A DNA stretch of 64,000 nucleotides from Alphaproteobacteria bacterium (GCA_016793165.1 JAEULA010000101.1:1-64000); one strand, 5' to 3'; counted from the first letter of the stretch, positions 44,040-53,522 are shown. The notes: generated from the sequence alone by a model not told the origin. A program made the numbers and translations.

Positions 44040-46208
44040 ATGGCTCGCAAGACCGCTCGCGCGCGCGCCGCGCGCACGCCTGCCGCGCCGCCGACGAACC
44101 GGATCAACGGCAAGCTGCTCGACGCGCGCCGGGATCGTCTCGATCTGCGCGATCGGCCATACCAGCCGCCGCTGCGGTCGCTGCCCGACCAGTTCCCCAA
44201 CGACGAGTTCCTCAAGCGCTATCTCGCCGCCTACATCAAGGCCGGCCTGATTCTCGACCAGGGCGACGAGGGCGCGTGCACCGGCTTCGGGCTGTCCTGC
44301 GTGGTGAACTACCTGCTGTTCGTGAAGGGCGGCGCGCCGGCGAAGTTCGAGCGCGTCAGTCCGCGCATGGTCTACCACCTCGCGCGGCTCTACGACGAAT
44401 GGCCGGGCGAGGACTACGAGGGATCGAGCTGCCGCGGCGCGCTCAAGGGCTGGCACAAGCACGGAGTCTGCGGGGACCGGCTGTGGCCCTATTTCGACAA
44501 GCAGGGGCGCAACGTATTCGTCGAGCCCGCGACCGAGTATGCGGTCGATGCGTTGCGCCGCACGCTCGGCGTCTACTACCGCATCGACAAGGCGAGCGTC
44601 GTCGACATGCAGGCAGCGATCCAGGAGATCGGCGCGGTCTACTGCTCCGCCGACGTCCATGCCGGGTGGTGGCTCGACAAGACGACGAAGGCGCCGAGCT
44701 TCGCCAATCTTCCGGTGATCCGCCGGCGGCCGAAGGAGAAGATCACCGGCGGCCATGCCTTCGCGCTCGTCGGCTACAACGACACGGGATTCGTGATCCA
44801 GAACTCCTGGGGGACCGGCTGGGGCCTCAGCGGCTTCGCGATCCTTCCCTACGAGGATTGGGCGGACAACGGCTTCGACGCCTGGGCCTGCGCGCTCGGC
44901 GTGCCGAAGCCCGCTGCGGAGCGCGCCAGTGCGGCGCGCACGGCGTTCGTGCAGAGCGATCGGCAGTCGGCGCAGCCGCGCCGCGCCCAGGTGGCGTTCT
45001 CGATGCGCAGGCCGGACGCGGCCGCGGAGTCCCGGCTGCGGCTGGGCGAGGACGAGGCCTATGAGCGCACGGTGGTGTTCGGCAACGACGGCTTCGCCGA
45101 GCGCCGCATCGTCCATCACGCCAGCATCGACGATACGGTCGCCAAGCTCGGCAACGACATCCCGGCGGCGTGGTTCGACAAGCGTCGCCGGCAGGGCGAC
45201 GGCAAGGAGCGCCTCGTCGTCTACGCCCATGGCGGCCTGAACAGCGAGCCGGCGTCGCTCAAGCGCATCCGTGCGCTCGGCCACGTATTCCAGGACAACG
45301 GAATCTACCCGCTGTTCCTGACCTGGAAGACGGGGACCCTCGAATCTCTGTCGGACATCCTGTCGGACGAGCTCGAGGAGATCGCCAAGCCCGCAGGCGG
45401 CGTGCGCGAGTTCGTCGACGAGCTGAAGGACAAGGCGCTCGAGGCCAAGGACCGCGCATTGGAGGTCGCCGCGCGCCGCGTCCTGGTGCGCGCGCTGTGG
45501 GACCAGATGAAGCAGAACGCCGAGGCGGCGTCGATTCCGGGTCGCGGGGCCGCGATGCTCGGCGCGGCGCTGAATGCCCTCGCGGCGGCGCGTGGCGACC
45601 GGCTCGAGATCCATCTCGTCGGCCATTCGGCCGGATCGATCATACTCGGCGGCATGCTCCGCCATCTGCCGGCGCGGATCGCGAGCTGCACGCTGTACGC
45701 CCCGGCCTGCACCGTCGCCTTCGCCAACGCGACCTATCGTCCTGCGGTCGAGTCCGGGCAGCTCAACGGGCGCAAGCTCAGGGTCCACAACCTGTCCGAC
45801 GAGCGCGAGCGCGAGGATGCGGTCGGTCCCTACGGCAAGTCGCTGCTCTACCTCGTGAGCCGGGCCCTCGAGCCGGTCCACAAGACGCCGATCCTCGGGC
45901 TCGCGCGCAGCTTCGATCCGCGATTCAACGGCTCGCCGCAATGGAACGACGAGAACGCGGCGCTGCGCGACCAGTTCGCCGGCGAACTCAAGGCCTGGCA
46001 GAAGTTCTGGAGCGGGTTGCCCGGCGACTCCGACAAGCGGCTCGTGCTCGAGTCGCGCGGCGCGGTGCCGACGGGCTGCGGCCCCGGTGCGAAGATGATC
46101 GACTCCGCGCACGGCTGCTTCGACAATCATGCGGAAGTCATCGACGACACGATGGCGACGATCCTCGGCCGCCGGCCGGAAAACCCTTCGATCGATCTCG
46201 AGTACTGA
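44040..46208 (+). CDS. Fusion of papain-like cysteine peptidase and alpha/beta-hydrolase
   Basis: A 722-residue two-enzyme protein. The N-terminal third is a papain-like (C1A) domain: the oxyanion Gln74 and nucleophile Cys80 in DQGDEGACTGFG, His239 in GGHAFALVGYND and Asn255 in IQNSWGTGWGLSGF. After a low-complexity linker (about 290-330) comes an alpha/beta-hydrolase: VVYAHGGLNSE (oxyanion loop), Ser530 in LVGHSAGSIILGGML, a probable acid Asp587 (VHNLSDERE) and a probable His697 (CFDNHAEVID). No signal peptide is evident, so it is cytosolic or delivered by another route. The ATG at 44040 has GGGGGAGAGGG upstream and its own candidate promoter. The downstream amidohydrolase gene begins 16 bases later. 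Substrates are unknown. Confidence 0.87.
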   Translation: MARKTARARAARTPAAPPTNRINGKLLDARRDRLDLRDRPYQPPLRSLPDQFPNDEFLKRYLAAYIKAGLILDQGDEGACTGFGLSCVVNYLLFVKGGAPAKFERVSPRMVYHLARLYDEWPGEDYEGSSCRGALKGWHKHGVCGDRLWPYFDKQGRNVFVEPATEYAVDALRRTLGVYYRIDKASVVDMQAAIQEIGAVYCSADVHAGWWLDKTTKAPSFANLPVIRRRPKEKITGGHAFALVGYNDTGFVIQNSWGTGWGLSGFAILPYEDWADNGFDAWACALGVPKPAAERASAARTAFVQSDRQSAQPRRAQVAFSMRRPDAAAESRLRLGEDEAYERTVVFGNDGFAERRIVHHASIDDTVAKLGNDIPAAWFDKRRRQGDGKERLVVYAHGGLNSEPASLKRIRALGHVFQDNGIYPLFLTWKTGTLESLSDILSDELEEIAKPAGGVREFVDELKDKALEAKDRALEVAARRVLVRALWDQMKQNAEAASIPGRGAAMLGAALNALAAARGDRLEIHLVGHSAGSIILGGMLRHLPARIASCTLYAPACTVAFANATYRPAVESGQLNGRKLRVHNLSDEREREDAVGPYGKSLLYLVSRALEPVHKTPILGLARSFDPRFNGSPQWNDENAALRDQFAGELKAWQKFWSGLPGDSDKRLVLESRGAVPTGCGPGAKMIDSAHGCFDNHAEVIDDTMATILGRRPENPSIDLEY

Positions 46209-46224
46209 CAGGAACCCCGACCCC

Positions 46225-47460
46225 ATGCGCGTGATCTTCCGCAACGCCGCCGTCTTCGACGGCCACTCGTCGCACCTCAAGCCCGGCTGCGACGTCGTCG
46301 TCGAGGGCGGCACGATCCGCGAGGTCGCCGACAAGCCGGTCGCATTCGCCGATGCGACCGTGTTCGACCTGCGCGGCCGCACGCTCATGCCCGGGCTGAT
46401 CGACTGCCACGTGCACACCACCGCGACGATGCTCGACCTCGGCGCCAATGCTCGAGTCCCGCACACGCTGCAGGCCTACAGGATCATGCCGATCCTGCGC
46501 GGCATGCTGGAGCGCGGCTTCACCTCGGTGCGTGACGCGGGCGGCGCCGACTACGCGCTCTCCGTCGCGGTCGACACGGGGATCGTGTCCGGGCCGCGAC
46601 TGTTCATCGCCGGCCAGGCGCTGAGCCAGACCGGCGGTCATGCCGACTTCCGCGGCCGCTGGGACGAGAACGAGCCGCCTTGCGGCTGCTGCCGCCGGCT
46701 GGGGCGCCTGGGGCGCGTCGTCGACGGCGTCGACGCCTGCCGCCGCGCCGTGCGCGAGGAGGTCAAGGCGGGCGCGTCCCAGATCAAGGTGATGGCTTCG
46801 GGCGGCGTCGCCTCGCCGACCGATCCGATCGGCTTCACCGGATTCTCCGAGGAGGAGCTCACGGCGATCTGCGCCGAGGCCGAGGCCGCGGAGACCTACG
46901 TCATGGCGCATGCCTACACGGCGCGCGCGATCCAGCGCGCGGTGGCCTGCGGCGTTCGCACGATCGAGCACGGCAATCTCGTCGATCGCGCGGCGGCGGA
47001 GGCGATGGCTGCGCGCGGCGCCTTCGCGGTGCCGACGCTGGTGACCTACGACGCGCTGGCCGAGCACGGTGCGGGACTCGGCTTCCCGCCGGAGAGCGTC
47101 GCCAAGATCGAGAACGTTCGCGGCGCCGGGCTGCAGTCGCTCGAGATCTTCAAGCGGGCGGGCGTGAAGACGGCCTTCGGCACCGACCTGCTCGGGGAAC
47201 TCCACACCCACCAGTCCGACGAGTTCAAGCTGCGCACGCGCGTGCTGTCGAACGCCGAGGTGCTGCAGCAGGCGACGTCGATCGCGGCGGAGGTGCTGCG
47301 CATGGACGGCCGGCTCGGCACCGTCCGCGCCGGCGCCATCGCGGATCTGCTCGTCGTCGACGGCGACCCGATCGCCGACATCGAGCGGCTCTGCCATCAG
47401 GGCCGCCACCTCGACGCGATCATGAAGGCGGGCGTGTTCGTGAAGAACCGGCTGGCGTGA
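46225..47460 (+). CDS. Imidazolonepropionase-like amidohydrolase
   Basis: A 411-residue metal-dependent amidohydrolase. The HxH motif is in MPGLIDCHVHTTATM, HAYTARAIQRAVACGVRTIEHGNLVD contains two more metal ligands, and FGTDLLGELHTHQSDE the catalytic aspartate. The QTGGHADFRGRWDE and CGCCRRLGRLGRVVDG segments place it in the imidazolonepropionase/prolidase-like group. The start at 46225 gives MRVIFRNAAVFDG; the longer frame includes shadow sequence. It is spaced 16 bases after the peptidase fusion, so they are probably an operon and may process the same peptide or amide substrate. Confidence 0.9.
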   Translation: MRVIFRNAAVFDGHSSHLKPGCDVVVEGGTIREVADKPVAFADATVFDLRGRTLMPGLIDCHVHTTATMLDLGANARVPHTLQAYRIMPILRGMLERGFTSVRDAGGADYALSVAVDTGIVSGPRLFIAGQALSQTGGHADFRGRWDENEPPCGCCRRLGRLGRVVDGVDACRRAVREEVKAGASQIKVMASGGVASPTDPIGFTGFSEEELTAICAEAEAAETYVMAHAYTARAIQRAVACGVRTIEHGNLVDRAAAEAMAARGAFAVPTLVTYDALAEHGAGLGFPPESVAKIENVRGAGLQSLEIFKRAGVKTAFGTDLLGELHTHQSDEFKLRTRVLSNAEVLQQATSIAAEVLRMDGRLGTVRAGAIADLLVVDGDPIADIERLCHQGRHLDAIMKAGVFVKNRLA

Positions 47461-47733
47461 GAATGATTCGATTCACGACTCGGCGCATGCCGGTAGGATC
47501 CGGCTCGTCGACCGCCGCGGTCAGGCGCCGTTCAATCGGATCCCGCTGATTCGATTGGCCGAATCGGCAGTCTCCGGCGGACGGGCGGCGCGGTTGGCAA
47601 CCGGGGCTGTGGCGGCTTACTTTCCCCCGCCCCGGGCGTTAACCAAACACTTGCGAGCAGTGGCGCCTACTGTGCCCCGCTCCGCAGGCATCGCTGGGTT
47701 CCCTCGCGTGCGCGCACGGTATCAGGAGACGTG

Positions 47734-48774
47734 ATGTTCGGACGACTTCTTGGCGTTCTGTCCGCCGACATGGCGATCGATCTCGGCACGGCCAACACGC
47801 TGGTCTACGTCAAGGGGCGCGGCATCGTGCTCAACGAGCCGTCCGTCGTCGCGATCGCCGAGGTCAAGGGCAAGAAGCAGGTCCTCGCCGTCGGCGACGA
47901 GGCCAAGATGATGCTCGGCCGCACGCCCGGCAACATCACGGCGATCCGCCCCTTGCGAGACGGCGTCATCGCCGACTTCGAGGTCGCGGAGGAGATGATC
48001 AAGCACTTCATCCGCAAGGTTCACAACCGCCGCACCTTCGCCAGCCCTCAGGTCATCGTGTGTGTGCCCTCGGGCTCCACCGCGGTGGAGCGGCGCGCGA
48101 TCCAGGAGTCCGCCGAGGCTGCCGGCGCACGGCGGGTGTTCCTGATCGAGGAGCCGATGGCCGCGGCGATCGGTGCCGGGCTGCCCGTCACCGAGCCGAC
48201 CGGCTCGATGGTCGTCGACATCGGCGGCGGCACGACCGAGGTCGCGGTGCTGTCGCTCGGCGGTATCGTCTATTCGCGCTCCGTGCGCGTCGGCGGCGAC
48301 AAGATGGACGAGGCGATCATCGCCTATATCCGTCGCAACCATAACCTCCTGGTCGGCGAATCCTCGGCCGAGCGCATCAAGAAGGAGATCGGCTCGGCAG
48401 CGCCGCCGGAAGACGGCGAGGGGCGGGTGATGGAGATCAAGGGGCGCGATCTTATGAACGGCGTCCCGAAGGAGCTGGTGATCTCCGAGCGCCAGATCGC
48501 CGAGAGCCTCGCCGAACCGGTCTCGGCGATCGTCGAGGCGGTCAAGGTCGCCCTTGAGCATACCGCGCCCGAGCTGGCGGCGGACATCGTCGACAAGGGC
48601 ATCGTGATGACCGGCGGCGGCGCCCTGCTGTCGAACCTCGACATCGTGCTGCGTCACGCAACGGGGCTGCCGGTGTCGGTGGCCGACGACCCGCTGACCT
48701 GCGTGGCCCTCGGCACCGGGCGCTGCCTCGAGGAAATGAAGACGCTGCGCAATGTCCTGATCACGATGTACTGA
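47734..48774 (+). CDS. mreB: Cell-shape actin MreB
   Basis: A 346-residue bacterial actin forming membrane-bound filaments that direct lateral cell-wall synthesis. ATP-binding motifs are clear: AIDLGTANTLVYVKGRGIVLNEPS, MVVDIGGGTTEVAVLSLGG and VMTGGGALLSNLD. The ATG at 47734 follows AGGAG with 5-base spacing; the overlapping GTG at 47731 is less likely. It heads the mreB-mreC-mreD-mrdA-mrdB cluster, but a 227-base gap with a hairpin separates it from mreC, allowing independent high expression. The 270-base upstream gap should carry its promoter; none was confidently read. Confidence 0.97.
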   Translation: MFGRLLGVLSADMAIDLGTANTLVYVKGRGIVLNEPSVVAIAEVKGKKQVLAVGDEAKMMLGRTPGNITAIRPLRDGVIADFEVAEEMIKHFIRKVHNRRTFASPQVIVCVPSGSTAVERRAIQESAEAAGARRVFLIEEPMAAAIGAGLPVTEPTGSMVVDIGGGTTEVAVLSLGGIVYSRSVRVGGDKMDEAIIAYIRRNHNLLVGESSAERIKKEIGSAAPPEDGEGRVMEIKGRDLMNGVPKELVISERQIAESLAEPVSAIVEAVKVALEHTAPELAADIVDKGIVMTGGGALLSNLDIVLRHATGLPVSVADDPLTCVALGTGRCLEEMKTLRNVLITMY

Positions 48775-48884
48775 CGGCCGCGACGCTTTGCGGCATTCTT
48801 TGGTTGCGCCGACACGACGACATTTCCTGCGGTCCCCGAGGTTGCGGCGACCGATCCGACCGAGCTTCCGAACACCATCCTGCG

Positions 48885-48909
48885 CCTCGTCCGAGTTCTT
48901 CGGATGAGG
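48885..48909 (+). terminator. Hairpin in the mreB-mreC gap (possible attenuator)
   Basis: CCTCGTCCGA (48885-48894) pairs with TCGGATGAGG (48900-48909) around GTTCT with one G-T pair. No T-run follows. It lies midway in the unusually long gap between mreB and mreC and could reduce read-through so that MreB is made in excess of MreCD. Confidence 0.4.
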
Positions 48910-49001
48910 CGACAAGGCCCTGACAAGACGACTGAATTCTGAATTCCCCTCACGCGCGGACCGGCACCCGCCAAGAAAGACGCCAACCAAGAGGCACCAA
49001 C

Positions 49002-49892
49002 GTGGCCTTGCGACGAACCGGCAACGTGATGCGACTCGCCAACCCTCTCAAAGGGCTTTCGCAGCGATTCACGTTCCTCGGTCTTGTCACGCTGTCCATC
49101 GCCCTGATCGCCGTCGGCCGCGCCGAGCCGCGGTTCCTCGAGCAGGGCCGCCTCCTCGTCGTCGACATCTTCACGCCCCTGCTGGACGCGGTCGCCCAGC
49201 CGATCGTGGCGGGCCAGAAGGTCGCCGATCACATCGCCCAGCTCGTCACCGTCCACGCCGAGAACGAGCGGCTGCGCGAGGAGAACGCCAGGCTCCTGCA
49301 ATGGCAGCTGGTCGCCCGCAGCCTCGATGCCGAGAACCAGGATCTGCGCCGCCTGCTCCAGGTCCCTGGGGATCCTCCGCTAGGCTTCGTCACGGGACGG
49401 GTCGTGGCGAATTCGGGCGGCGCCTTCGTGCGCTCCGTGCTGGTCCTCGCCGGCACCCGGGACGGGGCGGCAAAGGGCCATGCCGCGGTCAACACCGACG
49501 GCCTGGTGGGCCGCGTGACCGAGGTGGGCGATCGCGCGACCCGGATCCTGCTGCTGACCGACATGAACTCGAACGTGCCGGTGGTGGTCGAGCGGACCCG
49601 CGAGCGCGCCATCGCGGCCGGGGACAATTCCGAGCGGCTGCGGCTGCTGTTCCTGCCCGCCGACTCGAAGGTCCAGATCGGTGACCGGCTTGTGACCTCG
49701 GGCCATGGCGGCGTGTTCCCGCCGGGGATCCCGGTCGGCGTGGTCGCGGCGGTCGCGGACGGCGTCATCCGCATCCAGCCCTTCGTCGACTCCTCGCGTC
49801 TGGAATACGTCCGCCTGGTCGACTACGGCCTGGGCGGCGTTCTCCCGCAGGCCGCGCCGCCCCCGGCGCGCGGCCCGCGCACGGCGCGATGA
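49002..49892 (+). CDS. mreC: Rod shape-determining protein MreC
   Basis: A 296-residue membrane-anchored protein with one N-terminal transmembrane helix (FTFLGLVTLSIALIAVG), a coiled coil (HAENERLREENARLLQWQLVARSLDAENQDLRRLLQV) and the beta-rich periplasmic MreC domain (GRVVANSGGAFVRSVLVLAGTRDG...). It links MreB filaments to the elongasome PBP2-RodA. The GTG start at 49002 has AAGAGG upstream; an ATG at 49029 is a shorter alternative. Its stop overlaps the mreD start (ATGA). Confidence 0.94.
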   Translation: MALRRTGNVMRLANPLKGLSQRFTFLGLVTLSIALIAVGRAEPRFLEQGRLLVVDIFTPLLDAVAQPIVAGQKVADHIAQLVTVHAENERLREENARLLQWQLVARSLDAENQDLRRLLQVPGDPPLGFVTGRVVANSGGAFVRSVLVLAGTRDGAAKGHAAVNTDGLVGRVTEVGDRATRILLLTDMNSNVPVVVERTRERAIAAGDNSERLRLLFLPADSKVQIGDRLVTSGHGGVFPPGIPVGVVAAVADGVIRIQPFVDSSRLEYVRLVDYGLGGVLPQAAPPPARGPRTAR

Positions 49893-50404
49893 GGCCGGGG
49901 CTCCTCCAGCGCCTCGACACCAAGCTTCGTCATGCGGTCCCCGGCCTGCTGACGCTGGCCTTCGTCATCCTGTCGGTCGCGCCGCTGCGCGTGCCGGACT
50001 ACGCGCTGATCGCCCCCGGCCTCGTCCTGATCGCGCTCTTCTATTGGACCGTCCACCGGCCCGACCTGCTGCATCCTTGGCACGCCTGCGTTCTCGGCCT
50101 GTTCGACGACATCCTCTCGGGCACGCCGATCGGGATCAACGGCCTGGTCCTGACCCTTGTCCATTGGGCAGTCACCAGCCAGCACACGTTCTTCCGCGGC
50201 AAGTCCTTCGCCGTGATCTGGCTGGCCTTCGCCCTGCTGGCGCCGGCGGCGATCGCGCTCATCGCATTGCTGTCCTTCGTGGCGGCACGTGCGATGATCG
50301 ATCCCGTCGTGCTGCTCGTGCAGGCCCTGCTGACGATCGCGCTCTATCCGCCGCTCGCCTGGCTGCTCGGGCGCGCGCAGCGTTTCCTGCTTTCCGGAGT
50401 CTGA
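49889..50404 (+). CDS. mreD: Rod shape-determining protein MreD
   Basis: A 171-residue polytopic membrane protein with about five transmembrane segments (LLTLAFVILSVAPLRV, YALIAPGLVLIALFYWTVHRP, GLFDDILSGTPIGINGLVLTLVHWAV...), the size and HRPDLLHPW and DDILSG features of MreD. It partners MreC in the elongation complex. The start overlaps mreC; mrdA starts one base after the stop. Confidence 0.93.
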   Translation: MRPGLLQRLDTKLRHAVPGLLTLAFVILSVAPLRVPDYALIAPGLVLIALFYWTVHRPDLLHPWHACVLGLFDDILSGTPIGINGLVLTLVHWAVTSQHTFFRGKSFAVIWLAFALLAPAAIALIALLSFVAARAMIDPVVLLVQALLTIALYPPLAWLLGRAQRFLLSGV

Positions 50405-50405
50405 G

Positions 50406-52277
50406 GTGAACCGCGAAGCCGATCGCGCCAAGATCTTCACGCGCCGGGCCGCGCTGCTCCTGGGCGGGCAGACGGTGGCGTTCGGGGTGCTGGGTGCGCG
50501 GCTCTACTATCTGCAGGTCGTCGAGAGCGAGAAGTACAAGGTGCTCGCCGACGAGAACCGGATCAGCCTGCGCATCATCGCGCCCGTCCGCGGCAAGATC
50601 GTCGATCGCCACGGCGAGCCTCTGGCGCTCAACCGGGTCAACTACCGGATCGTGCTGGTGCCCGAGCAGACCGGCGACGTCGCCGCGACCCTGACCGTGC
50701 TCGCCAACCTGATCCCGGTGACCGAGCTGGACCGGCGGCGGATCCTGCGCGAGGTCGCGCGCAAGCGCCGCTTCGTGCCCGTGGTGGTGAAGGACAATCT
50801 CAGCTGGGAGGATGTCGGCCGCGTCGCCGTGAACACCCAGGACCTCCCCGGCGTCCAGTTCGAGGCCGGCTTTACGCGCGAATATCCCAAGGGCATCGAT
50901 CTCGCGCATCTCGTGGGCTATGTCGCGCCGCCGGCCGAGAGCGATCTGACCGGCGATCCGCTGCTCGAGCTGCCCGACTTCCGCATCGGCCGCAACGGCA
51001 TCGAGCGCGTCTACGACCTCGCGATGCGCGGCCGCAGCGGCACCAGCCAGCTCGAGGTCAATGCGCTCGGCCGCCCGATCCGCGAGCTTTCGCGCGCGGA
51101 GGGCGAGGCGGGCCAGGATGTGGCGATGACCATCGACGCGGGCCTGCAGGCCTACTGCATGCAGCGCCTGTCGCGCGAAGAGAGTGCCGCGGCCGTCGTG
51201 CTCGACGTCCAGAGCGGCGACATCCTCGCCGCCGCCTCGTGGCCGAGCTTCGATCCCAACGAGTTCTCGACCGGCATTCCGCCGGGCGTCTGGCGCCAGC
51301 TTCTCGCCGATGCGCGCGGGCCGCTGACCAACAAGGCGGTGGCCGGGCAGTACGCGCCGGGATCGACGTTCAAGATGGTGGTCGCGCTCGCGGGCCTCGA
51401 GGCGGGGGTGATCACGCCCGACCAGCGCGTGAGCTGTCCGGGCCACATGGACCTCGGCGACAACCGCTTCCATTGCTGGAAGAAGGGCGGCCACGGCGGC
51501 GTCGACATGGTCGAGGGCATCAAGCAGTCCTGCGACGTGTACTTCTACGAGGTCGCGCGCCGCCTCGGGATCGATCGCATCGCCGCGATGGCGAAGAAGC
51601 TCGGGCTCGGATACGTGCTCGGCGTGGATCTCCCCGGCGAGCGCGGCGGCCTGATCCCGACCCGCGCATGGAAGATGGGCGCGCAGGGCAAGGCCTGGGC
51701 ACAGGGCGAGACCCTCGTCGCCGGGATCGGCCAGGGTTTCGTGCTCGCGACGCCGCTTCAGCTCGCGGTCATGACGGCGCGCATCGCCAACGGCGGCTAC
51801 GCCGTCGAGCCGCATCTGGCGCGCGACCGCATCGAGGGCCGCGCGCTCGTCCCGCGGGGCGCCGGCGGGTTCCCGTCGCTGGGCATACCGGCATCGCATC
51901 TCGCGGTGATCCAGAAGGCGATGGCCGGCGTCGTCAACGATCCGCGCGGCACCGCCTTCCGGGCGCGGATCCTCGAGCCGGCCATGGCGATGGGCGGCAA
52001 GACCGGAACGTCGCAGGTGCGCCGCATCTCGGCGCAGGAGCGCCTCACCGGCGTGCGCAAGGCGCACGAGGTCCCGTGGAAGGAGCGCGATCACGCGCTG
52101 TTCGTCGGCTACGGCCCGACCGCGAACCCGCGCTATTCCTGCGCCGTCATCGTCGAGCACGGCGGCGGCGGCTCGGCGATCGCCGCCCCGATCGCGCGCG
52201 ACATCCTGGTCGAGGCGCAGAAGCGCGAGGCGGATCGGCCGACGGCCGGCCGCCCTGGCGCCCGGCGCCAGAGCTGA
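50406..52277 (+). CDS. mrdA: Penicillin-binding protein 2 (elongasome transpeptidase)
   Basis: A 623-residue class B PBP. A membrane anchor near residues 14-32 (RRAALLLGGQTVAFGVLGA) is followed by the dimerisation domain, then the transpeptidase domain with SxxK nucleophile Ser320 (APGSTFKM), the SxN-type SCD motif (IKQSCDVYFYE) and KTGTSQ. It cross-links lateral-wall peptidoglycan with the glycan polymerase RodA. GTG start at 50406 directly abuts mreD, indicating coupled translation. Confidence 0.96.
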   Translation: MNREADRAKIFTRRAALLLGGQTVAFGVLGARLYYLQVVESEKYKVLADENRISLRIIAPVRGKIVDRHGEPLALNRVNYRIVLVPEQTGDVAATLTVLANLIPVTELDRRRILREVARKRRFVPVVVKDNLSWEDVGRVAVNTQDLPGVQFEAGFTREYPKGIDLAHLVGYVAPPAESDLTGDPLLELPDFRIGRNGIERVYDLAMRGRSGTSQLEVNALGRPIRELSRAEGEAGQDVAMTIDAGLQAYCMQRLSREESAAAVVLDVQSGDILAAASWPSFDPNEFSTGIPPGVWRQLLADARGPLTNKAVAGQYAPGSTFKMVVALAGLEAGVITPDQRVSCPGHMDLGDNRFHCWKKGGHGGVDMVEGIKQSCDVYFYEVARRLGIDRIAAMAKKLGLGYVLGVDLPGERGGLIPTRAWKMGAQGKAWAQGETLVAGIGQGFVLATPLQLAVMTARIANGGYAVEPHLARDRIEGRALVPRGAGGFPSLGIPASHLAVIQKAMAGVVNDPRGTAFRARILEPAMAMGGKTGTSQVRRISAQERLTGVRKAHEVPWKERDHALFVGYGPTANPRYSCAVIVEHGGGGSAIAAPIARDILVEAQKREADRPTAGRPGARRQS

Positions 52278-52286
52278 GGGGCTGCG

Positions 52287-53444
52287 ATGCGGTTCCGCTC
52301 GAGCTTTTCGTCGCGCCGCCCCGAGCTCGGCTTCCTCGAGAAGGTCGTGTCGATCAACTGGGGCCTGATCGTGCTGATCGCGATGGCCGCCTCGATCGGC
52401 TTCGCGACCCAGTATTCCGCGGCAGGGGGCTCGCTGGAGCCCTGGGCCGGAAGGCAGATGGTCCGGTTCGCGATCGGCCTCGCCGTGCTGCTGGTCGTCG
52501 CCCTCGTGCCGCTGCGCTGGTGGTTCAAGCTCGCCTACCCGATCTATACCGCCGCCTTCCTCCTCCTGATCGCCGTCGAGATCGCCGGCCGCATCGGCAT
52601 GGGTGCGCAGCGCTGGCTCGATCTCGGCGTGTTCCAGGTCCAGCCGTCGGAGCTGATGAAGATCGGCCTGATTCTCGTGCTGGCCCGGTACTTCCACGGC
52701 ATGAACCAGGAGAACATCGGTCGCGTCACCTACCTGATCTGGCCGATCGTCATCGCCCTGGCGCCGGCGGCGCTCGTCGTGAAGCAACCCGATCTCGGCT
52801 CCGCGCTGATCCTGCTGTCTGTCACAGGCGGCATGCTCTTCCTTGCCGGCGTGCGGCTGTGGAAGTTCGGGGCGGTGATCGCGGCCGGCCTCGCGATCCT
52901 GCCGGTCGCCTGGGGGCATCTGCGCACCTATCAGAAGCAGCGAGTCCTGACCTTCATCAATCCCGAGAACGACCCCCTGGGCTCCGGCTACCACATCATC
53001 CAGTCGAAGATCGCACTCGGGTCCGGCGGGATCTGGGGCAAGGGGTTCCTGCAGGGAACCCAATCGCACCTGCAGTTCCTTCCCGAGAAGCAGACCGACT
53101 TCATCTTCACGACCTTCGCCGAGGAGTTCGGCATGGTCGGCGGCATGGTCCTGATCGCGCTGTACGCGGCGATCCTCGTGTACGGGATGATGATCGCGCT
53201 GCTTTCCAAGAGCCAGTTCGGGCGCCTGATGGCGGCGGGCATCATGGTGTCGTTCTGGGTCTATGCCTTCGTCAACATGGCGATGGTGATGGGCATGCTG
53301 CCGGTCGTCGGCGAGCCGCTGCCCTTCGTCTCTTACGGCGGGACCTCGCTGATGACGCTGCTGATCAGCTTCGGCCTGGTGATCAACGCCTATGTCCATC
53401 GCGATTCCTTCGTCGGCCGCTACGGCGACGAGGGCGGCGGCTGA
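52287..53444 (+). CDS. mrdB: Rod shape-determining protein RodA (SEDS glycosyltransferase)
   Basis: A 385-residue SEDS-family polytopic membrane protein with about ten transmembrane segments. Family signatures include GAQRWLDLGVFQVQPSELMKIGLILVLARYF, QPDLGSALILL, GKGFLQGTQSHLQFLPEKQTDFIFTTFAEEFG and PFVSYGGTSLMTLLISFGLV. It polymerises lipid II into glycan strands with PBP2. The ATG at 52287 follows GAGGGG. It ends the shape operon, 100 bases before tRNA-Lys. Confidence 0.96.
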   Translation: MRFRSSFSSRRPELGFLEKVVSINWGLIVLIAMAASIGFATQYSAAGGSLEPWAGRQMVRFAIGLAVLLVVALVPLRWWFKLAYPIYTAAFLLLIAVEIAGRIGMGAQRWLDLGVFQVQPSELMKIGLILVLARYFHGMNQENIGRVTYLIWPIVIALAPAALVVKQPDLGSALILLSVTGGMLFLAGVRLWKFGAVIAAGLAILPVAWGHLRTYQKQRVLTFINPENDPLGSGYHIIQSKIALGSGGIWGKGFLQGTQSHLQFLPEKQTDFIFTTFAEEFGMVGGMVLIALYAAILVYGMMIALLSKSQFGRLMAAGIMVSFWVYAFVNMAMVMGMLPVVGEPLPFVSYGGTSLMTLLISFGLVINAYVHRDSFVGRYGDEGGG

Positions 53445-53494
53445 TCGCGCGCCGGTTGTGCACATCCGCCGTAAGGCGCGGCCTGCGACACCTA

Positions 53495-53522
53495 TCGACA
53501 AGGGGGGATCGCTTTGCTATAT
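53495..53522 (+). promoter_or_regulatory. Promoter of tRNA-Lys
   Basis: TCGACA (53495-53500) and CTATAT (53517-53522) are separated by 16 bases and end about 21 bases before the tRNA. The local dip in GC content supports promoter function. Confidence 0.6.

Noticed and set aside
50259..53501. 1080-residue open frame opposite mrdA and mrdB
   Set aside because: It is the codon-position shadow of two clear genes in GC-rich DNA; it has no domain, and its His/Arg/Asp-rich composition is typical of antisense frames.
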